Source: CAKOSP01 sp964369625
GTDB taxonomy: Bacteria > Bacillota_I > Bacilli_A > RF39 > UBA660
Assembly (NCBI GenBank): GCA_964369625.1
Contig: CAYJFC010000002.1
Location: forward strand, 6,032-70,031
Reading direction: 5' to 3'
DNA length: 64,000 nt
In this document: positions 59,727 through 64,000 of the stretch, piece after piece
How the letters are laid out: each line of letters opens with the position of its first letter
Position numbering within the stretch: position 1 is the stretch's first letter
The notes under the pieces: model-generated
The model's input: only the letters and a program-made list of their open reading frames with translations
What the model was told of the DNA's origin: nothing
Database searches by the model: none
Made by a program: the position numbers and the translations under genes

Positions 59727-60068
59727 TTAACCTTCATGTATTTTTTCAATTATTTTTTCAATATTATTACCATATTCAATGGATTTATCATATACAAATC
59801 TTAAATTAGGAGTATGTCTTATATCAAGTTCATGAGATAATTTACCACGTATGAAATGTGATGCTTCATTAACTTCTTTTTCTAAATCCTTTACTTCCAT
59901 ATCCATAAAAGATGTAAAATAAATTGTTGCATAACTTAAATCATTTGTAACAGTGCACCCAGTAATAGTAATCTCTTTTAATATTTCATCTCTTGCCTCT
60001 GTTAGTATAATACTACTAACAAGTCTTGTAATATCTGATGCTATTCTAGCTATTTTATGATTAGCCAT
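59727..60068 (-). CDS. rbfA: Ribosome-binding factor A
   Basis: KH-fold factor for late 30S maturation; 113 residues, normal length. The N-terminal RIASDITRLVSSIIL and central SYATIYFTSF, then LDIRHTPNLRFVYDKSIEYGNNIEKII, all match the family. ATG overlaps the infB stop by one base (TAATG), so translation is coupled. Confidence 0.95.
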   Translation of the reverse strand: MANHKIARIASDITRLVSSIILTEARDEILKEITITGCTVTNDLSYATIYFTSFMDMEVKDLEKEVNEASHFIRGKLSHELDIRHTPNLRFVYDKSIEYGNNIEKIIEKIHEG

Positions 60069-62173
60069 TATCTTTTTACCTCAACCATTTCAAAGCATGA
60101 AATAATATCACGTTCTTTAATATCATCAAAATTTTCAAGTGTTATACCACATTCAAAGCCTTTTTTAACTTCTTTTGCATTATCTTTTTCTCTTTGAACT
60201 GTTGCAACTTTAGTTTCTGCAACTACTTTACCATCACGTACTACTCGGCAGCTAGCGCCATTTTTAATTACACCATCAGTAACATAACTACCTGCTATGT
60301 TTCCAACTTTAGAGAATTTAAATATTTTTCTAACTTCGGCTTCACCTAATGGTTTTTCTTCAAATTCAGGATCTAACATACCACTCATTGCTTTTTCCAT
60401 ATCTTCTATTAATTTATAAATAATTGTATAAAGTTTAATTTCAACACCATAATCTTTAGCTGTTTCTTTAACTCCTACATTTTCTACAACATTAAATCCT
60501 ATAACTAGTGCATTACCAGCAGATGCAAGTACTACATCACTTTCAGTAATTGCTCCTATTCCACTACGAATAACTTTAACAGCTACACCAGCAACATCAA
60601 TTTTTTCAAGTGAACTTTTTACAGCTTCTTCGCTACCACGAACATCAGCTTTAAGTACAACATTTACTTCTTTAGCATCATCACCTAATCCAGAGAATAA
60701 ATCATCTAAAGTAATAGGTTTTTTAATATTTTGTTCTAGTTTTAATTGTTCTTTTCTTTTTGATGCAACTTTTTTAGCTTCAACTTCAGTTTCAAAAGCC
60801 ATAAATTTATCACCAGCAGATGGATTTTCAGTAAGACCTGTTACTTCAACTGGAGTTCCAGGACCTGCTTCAAGTATAGATTCTCCTAAATCATTTTTCA
60901 TAGATCTAATTTTAGCATAAGATGAACCTACTACTAAAGGGTCTCCTATTCTAAGTGTTCCATTTTGAATTAAGAAAGCTCCTACTCCACCAACATTTTT
61001 ATCTTTTCTAGATTCAACTACAGCTCCGATAGCATATCTATTAGGATTTGCTTTGTATTCATTAACTTCTGAAATAGTTGTTATAGTTTCAAGTAAGTAA
61101 GGTATTCCTTCTCCAGTAAGTGCTGATATATTTATAAATGGATATTCTCCACCCCAAGATTCTGGAGTTATATTAAGCTCAGCAAGCTCAGTCATAACAC
61201 GCTCTGGGTTTGCACTTGGTTTATCTATTTTATTAACCGCTACTATTATTGGTACACCTGCATTTTTAGCATGTTCTACAGCTTCTTTAGTTTGAGGCAT
61301 TACACCATCATCTGCTGCAACTATAATAATAACTATATCTGTTACACTAGCTCCTCTAGCACGCATTGCAGTAAATGCAGCATGTCCTGGAGTATCTATA
61401 AATGTTATTTTAGTTCCTTCATGATCTATTTGATAAGCACCAATTGCCTGCGTTATACCACCAGCTTCACCTGTTGTAATACTAGATTTTCTAATATAAT
61501 CAAGTAAACTTGTTTTACCATGATCAACATGACCCATAATTGTTACAATTGGAGGTCTTTTAACTAAATCTTCTTCTTTATCAAATATTTCATATTCTTC
61601 AAAGTTTGCAACATTTTGACTTTCTTCATTTTTAAGTTTTTTACCATATTCTGAAGCAAGCATATCTGCTACTTCATATTCAAGTGCATCATTTATACCT
61701 ATCATTAATCCTAGAGTTATTAATTTTTTAATAATTTCTGCTGGATTAACTTGAATATTTTCAGCAAATTCATATAAAGTCATACCTTCTTTATAAACTA
61801 CCACATTTTCATCTACTGAATTTGCTTGTAATTTACTTTTATTTTTATACATTTCTTTTTTTAGATTTTTAAATTCTTCTTTCGAAGCTTCTTTTTTCTT
61901 TAACTTTTGTTTATTTGATGTATTTTTACTAATAGTACTACTTATATTATTTTGAGTAATAATTTCATCTACTTTTTCTTCAATTTCCTCATCTTCATCA
62001 AATGTAATTTCATTTTCTGTAGATATTAAATTAGTTGCACTATCAAGCATTATTATATCATCTTCACTTAAAACATCTCCTCCATTTGTTACTTTAATAT
62101 CAAGTAAACTACATTGTTTTAATATTTCTGCTACTGATAAATTTACATCCTCTGCATAATTTTTTACTGTCAT
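60068..62173 (-). CDS. infB: Translation initiation factor IF-2
   Basis: GTPase that brings initiator tRNA to the ribosome. 701 residues. N-terminal IF2N-like modules (MTVKNYAEDVNLSVAEILKQ and MTLYEFAENIQVNPAEIIKKL) are separated by a short, charged linker, so the N-terminal extension is shorter than in many bacteria. G domain: VTIMGHVDHGKTSLLD, DTPGHAAF, NKIDKP. C-terminal domain ends with FECGITLENFDDIKERDIIS. Start ATG behind AAAGGTGG. ylxQ, usually between ylxR and infB, is absent. Confidence 0.97.
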   Translation of the reverse strand: MTVKNYAEDVNLSVAEILKQCSLLDIKVTNGGDVLSEDDIIMLDSATNLISTENEITFDEDEEIEEKVDEIITQNNISSTISKNTSNKQKLKKKEASKEEFKNLKKEMYKNKSKLQANSVDENVVVYKEGMTLYEFAENIQVNPAEIIKKLITLGLMIGINDALEYEVADMLASEYGKKLKNEESQNVANFEEYEIFDKEEDLVKRPPIVTIMGHVDHGKTSLLDYIRKSSITTGEAGGITQAIGAYQIDHEGTKITFIDTPGHAAFTAMRARGASVTDIVIIIVAADDGVMPQTKEAVEHAKNAGVPIIVAVNKIDKPSANPERVMTELAELNITPESWGGEYPFINISALTGEGIPYLLETITTISEVNEYKANPNRYAIGAVVESRKDKNVGGVGAFLIQNGTLRIGDPLVVGSSYAKIRSMKNDLGESILEAGPGTPVEVTGLTENPSAGDKFMAFETEVEAKKVASKRKEQLKLEQNIKKPITLDDLFSGLGDDAKEVNVVLKADVRGSEEAVKSSLEKIDVAGVAVKVIRSGIGAITESDVVLASAGNALVIGFNVVENVGVKETAKDYGVEIKLYTIIYKLIEDMEKAMSGMLDPEFEEKPLGEAEVRKIFKFSKVGNIAGSYVTDGVIKNGASCRVVRDGKVVAETKVATVQREKDNAKEVKKGFECGITLENFDDIKERDIISCFEMVEVKR

Positions 62174-62193
62174 AAGTTGTTTCCACCTTTCTT

Positions 62194-62460
62194 CTATTTG
62201 TTTTCTCCAAGCTTTATAAGTTCATCATATATTTCATCACTTAAAGTTACTTCAAATACTCTATCAAAAACTTTTTTAGCTTTAGCTTTCTTAAAAGTTT
62301 CTAAATCATTTTTAATGTATACACCTCTACCGTTAACTTTACCTGTTAAATCTACTGTATAAGTATTGTCAGTTGTTCTAACAACTCTTATAAGATCTTT
62401 TTTAGGTAATCTTTCACGCGATACTGCACACATTCTCATAGGAATTTTTCTTTCTTTCAT
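62194..62460 (-). CDS. ylxR: YlxR (RnpM) RNA-binding protein
   Basis: An 88-residue protein of the YlxR family. MKERKIPMRMCAVSRERLPKKDLIRVVRT is the standard start (RxCvxcrxxxpKxeLxRvV) with GKVNGRGVYIKNDLETFKKA in the middle. In Bacillus this protein, renamed RnpM, modulates RNase P. The usual second Cys of CxxC is Ser here. It lies 8 bp after nusA and 20 bp before infB; the L7Ae-like ylxQ gene is missing. Confidence 0.92.
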   Translation of the reverse strand: MKERKIPMRMCAVSRERLPKKDLIRVVRTTDNTYTVDLTGKVNGRGVYIKNDLETFKKAKAKKVFDRVFEVTLSDEIYDELIKLGENK

Positions 62461-62468
62461 AGCTTCTC

Positions 62469-63581
62469 CTATTTATTTCCAGCTTCTTGTATCTCTTCCA
62501 TTGTTTTAATTTCAAGTCTATGTCTTGTAAGTTTACTAGCAAGTTTAATATTACTTCCTTTTTTACCAATAGCTAAACTTAAATTATCTTTATTTACTAT
62601 TATTAAAGCTTCTCTTTTTTCTGGATCAGTTATATTTACTATTACATCTTTAGCAGGACTCATAGCATTTTTAATATATTCTTCAGCATTTTCACTATAA
62701 AGTACTAAATCAATTCTTTCACCAGCAAGTTCTTTTAAGATATTTGCTATTCTAGTTCCTCTTTCACCAATACATGCTCCAATTGGATCTATTTTATCAT
62801 TTACAGAGTATACCGCTACTTTACTTCTAACACCTGGTTCTCTAACACATGATGCAAGTATTACATCTCCATTAACCATTTCAGGTATAACTTGTTCAAA
62901 TAATCTTTTAACAAAACCATAATGTTTTCTAGATAAAAGTATTAATGGACCTTTATTATTTTGATCTATTTTAGTTATATATACTCTAATATTAGAACCC
63001 ATTTCAATAGTTTCACCTGGTATAATTTCTTCTTTAGGAAGTATTCCTCTACTTTTACCTAAATCAACATAAAAATTTCTTTGATCTTCTAAAGCTACCA
63101 TACCTATCATCATTTCATTTTGTTTATCTTCAAATTCACTAATGATAATATTTTTTTCAGCTTCCCTTATTTTTTGAACTACTACTTGTTTAGCTGTTCC
63201 AGCTGCTACTCTACCAAAATCTTTAGGAGTTACTTCAACTTCTATTTCATCACCTAATTTAGCATCTGGTTTAATTTTGATAGCATCTTCTAAAAGCATT
63301 TGTGCATCACGATTTATTTCAGGTGGAATAATCATGAAGTTTCCTTCTTCGTCTTCTCCATCTTCACCATCATCATAATCATCTACTACTATGTTATATG
63401 TAAATACTTTGATAGTTCCGTTATCTCTATTTATATATACTCTTACATTTGTTCTTGAATCAAAATTCTTTTTATATGCTGTTTGAAGAGCTAACTCTAA
63501 ACTGTCATATATAAAATCTGGTTCAATACCTTTTTCTAAAACAATTGCGTCAATTGCTTTAATTAAATCTTTATTATTCAT
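62469..63581 (-). CDS. nusA: Transcription termination/antitermination protein NusA
   Basis: RNA polymerase pausing and termination factor. 370 residues: N-terminal polymerase-binding domain (AIDAIVLEKGIEPDFIYDSLE), an S1 domain (about 130-200), and two KH domains (VNDKIDPIGACIGERGTRI and VNKDNLSLAIGKKGSNIKLASKLT). It has the shorter Gram-positive layout without the acidic repeats. Starts 1 bp after the short rimP. Confidence 0.96.
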   Translation of the reverse strand: MNNKDLIKAIDAIVLEKGIEPDFIYDSLELALQTAYKKNFDSRTNVRVYINRDNGTIKVFTYNIVVDDYDDGEDGEDEEGNFMIIPPEINRDAQMLLEDAIKIKPDAKLGDEIEVEVTPKDFGRVAAGTAKQVVVQKIREAEKNIIISEFEDKQNEMMIGMVALEDQRNFYVDLGKSRGILPKEEIIPGETIEMGSNIRVYITKIDQNNKGPLILLSRKHYGFVKRLFEQVIPEMVNGDVILASCVREPGVRSKVAVYSVNDKIDPIGACIGERGTRIANILKELAGERIDLVLYSENAEEYIKNAMSPAKDVIVNITDPEKREALIIVNKDNLSLAIGKKGSNIKLASKLTRHRLEIKTMEEIQEAGNK

Positions 63582-63582
63582 T

Positions 63583-63834
63583 TTATCCTCTTTCCTTACT
63601 TATTACATCTAGTATATAGTCATCTGCTGGAAAATTCATTTCATCAACTACCTTATTAACTATATGACTAGCATTTACTATAGTGTCCATATCAATGCCA
63701 CCAATTTTATCAAGTGTTACTGTTAAAAATTTATTTTTATTTTTTTCATAAAACTCAATATCATCTACTACAATATCAAGACCTTTAAGTGGCTCTTCTA
63801 ATAAACTACTTAGCTTACTAATAGCTTCTTTCAT
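63583..63834 (-). CDS. rimP: RimP-like protein, N-terminal domain only
   Basis: RimP helps 30S maturation. This copy has 83 residues where the family has about 150. The N-terminal alpha/beta domain is complete: GLDIVVDDIEFYEKNKNKFLTVTLDK, GIDMDTIVNASHIVNKVVDE, then YILDVISKERG and a stop. In other species this point reads YxLEVSSPGLDRPL and continues into an SH3-like domain. That half is missing, and no frame-shifted remainder fits in the single base before nusA. ATG at 63834 after GGAGGTAAT. Either a reduced but working protein or a leader kept for coupling to nusA. Confidence 0.75.
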   Translation of the reverse strand: MKEAISKLSSLLEEPLKGLDIVVDDIEFYEKNKNKFLTVTLDKIGGIDMDTIVNASHIVNKVVDEMNFPADDYILDVISKERG

Positions 63835-63857
63835 ATTACCTCCATTTATAAACAAAA

Positions 63858-63879
63858 GCAGGAACCCATCGGTGCCCGC
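63858..63879 (-). terminator. Leader hairpin before rimP
   Basis: GCGGG-C-ACC pairs with GGU-U-CCUGC (one internal mismatch, GAUG loop) and is followed by TTTTGTTT, about 24 bases before the rimP ATG. It may attenuate the operon. Confidence 0.55.
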
Positions 63880-63896
63880 CTTTCTTAACTAAAGAT

Positions 63897-63925
63897 ATTA
63901 TATCATAAATATATATATATTCCAA
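63897..63925 (-). promoter_or_regulatory. Promoter of the rimP-nusA-infB operon
   Basis: Minus-strand TTGGAA (63920-63925), 17-bp spacer, TATAAT (63897-63902). Confidence 0.65.
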
Positions 63926-63946
63926 GTATTTTCTAATATACAACCA

Positions 63947-64000
63947 TTATTTAATAACTCCATTATATACATGTTTAGTTTCATTTATAACTATAAAAGC
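63947..64000 (-). CDS. C-terminal end of an unidentified gene, 5' truncated
   Basis: The only open minus-strand frame at the right edge reads AFIVINETKHVYNGVIK and then TAA. It may be the end of the gene upstream of the rimP operon. Seventeen residues are too few to identify it. Confidence 0.3.
   Translation of the reverse strand, partial: AFIVINETKHVYNGVIK

Noticed and set aside
1..64000. Mycoplasma-type genetic code (TGA as Trp)
   Set aside because: Several complete genes end in TGA (ftsW, helD, histidine kinase, 11319-10915), and Trp residues are encoded by TGG.
1..64000. CRISPR arrays, rRNA, tRNA, prophage
   Set aside because: No spaced repeats, cloverleaf-like segments, rRNA stretches or phage structural genes were noticed in the intergenic regions, all of which are short.

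Overview
The window is a very AT-rich bacterial chromosome segment, densely packed with genes that lie almost all on the minus strand. TGA is a true stop (ftsW, helD, the histidine kinase) and Trp is TGG, so this is not a Mycoplasma-code organism. The content points to an anaerobic, walled member of the Bacilli/Erysipelotrichia side of the Firmicutes: a three-subunit [FeFe] hydrogenase, SEDS/PBP wall enzymes, LexA, and Bacillus-like sporulation regulators (SpoIIGA, SigE, SigG, a SirA-like protein, YlbD/YlbE). An uncultured gut lineage such as RF39 would fit, but that placement is inference only.

Layout. 1-7.4 kb: partial (p)ppGpp synthetase/hydrolase, GH25 lysozyme, Nudix, a divergent sigma-70 factor, Maf, a phosphatase, two unrecognised proteins and an APH-fold kinase. 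7.4-10.1 kb: ftsW followed by a divergent PurA/PurZ-like enzyme, then an orphan second copy of the ftsW 3' end and a GrpB-like remnant; this looks like an insertion scar. 10.2-16 kb: secreted nuclease with a partner protein, Nudix, hydABC. 16-25 kb: ABC-F, Nudix, a Gre-like protein coupled to HelD, efp, rpmG (unlisted by length), a class B PBP, nfo. 25-31 kb: orphan prepilin, flavoprotein, membrane and HExxH proteins, ylbE/ylbD. 31-37 kb: parC/parE, a charged membrane-anchored protein, yneF and sirA-like. 37.2-44.4 kb: an apparent operon of a single-module NRPS with reductive release, its Sfp-type transferase, a 7-TM hybrid histidine kinase and a lipoprotein cyclophilin. 44.5-48.2 kb: SOS region with uvrX-yolD, a glycolipid glycosyltransferase and lexA divergent from a 47-residue membrane protein. 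48.2-64 kb: Ca/Na antiporter, rhomboid, rluD-lspA-ylmC-sigG, two envelope proteins, sigE-spoIIGA, ftsZ-ftsA, and truB-rbfA-infB-ylxR-nusA-rimP.

How it works together. The 48-58 kb block keeps the Bacillus order ftsA-ftsZ-spoIIGA-sigE-sigG, joining division to the sporulation sigma cascade. A perfect Spo0A box lies upstream of the SirA-like gene. LexA boxes mark uvrX, lexA and the small membrane protein, which is a good candidate for an SOS division inhibitor. The NRPS operon could make a small aldehyde or alcohol, and because its kinase is encoded beside it, a signal/receptor pair is possible.

The most unusual elements are the NRPS-kinase operon, the PurZ-like gene between two diverged ftsW tails, the SOS small membrane protein, and ribosome binding sites of sigG and ylbD that are buried in terminator-like hairpins. 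No rRNA, tRNA, CRISPR array, transposase or integrase was seen.
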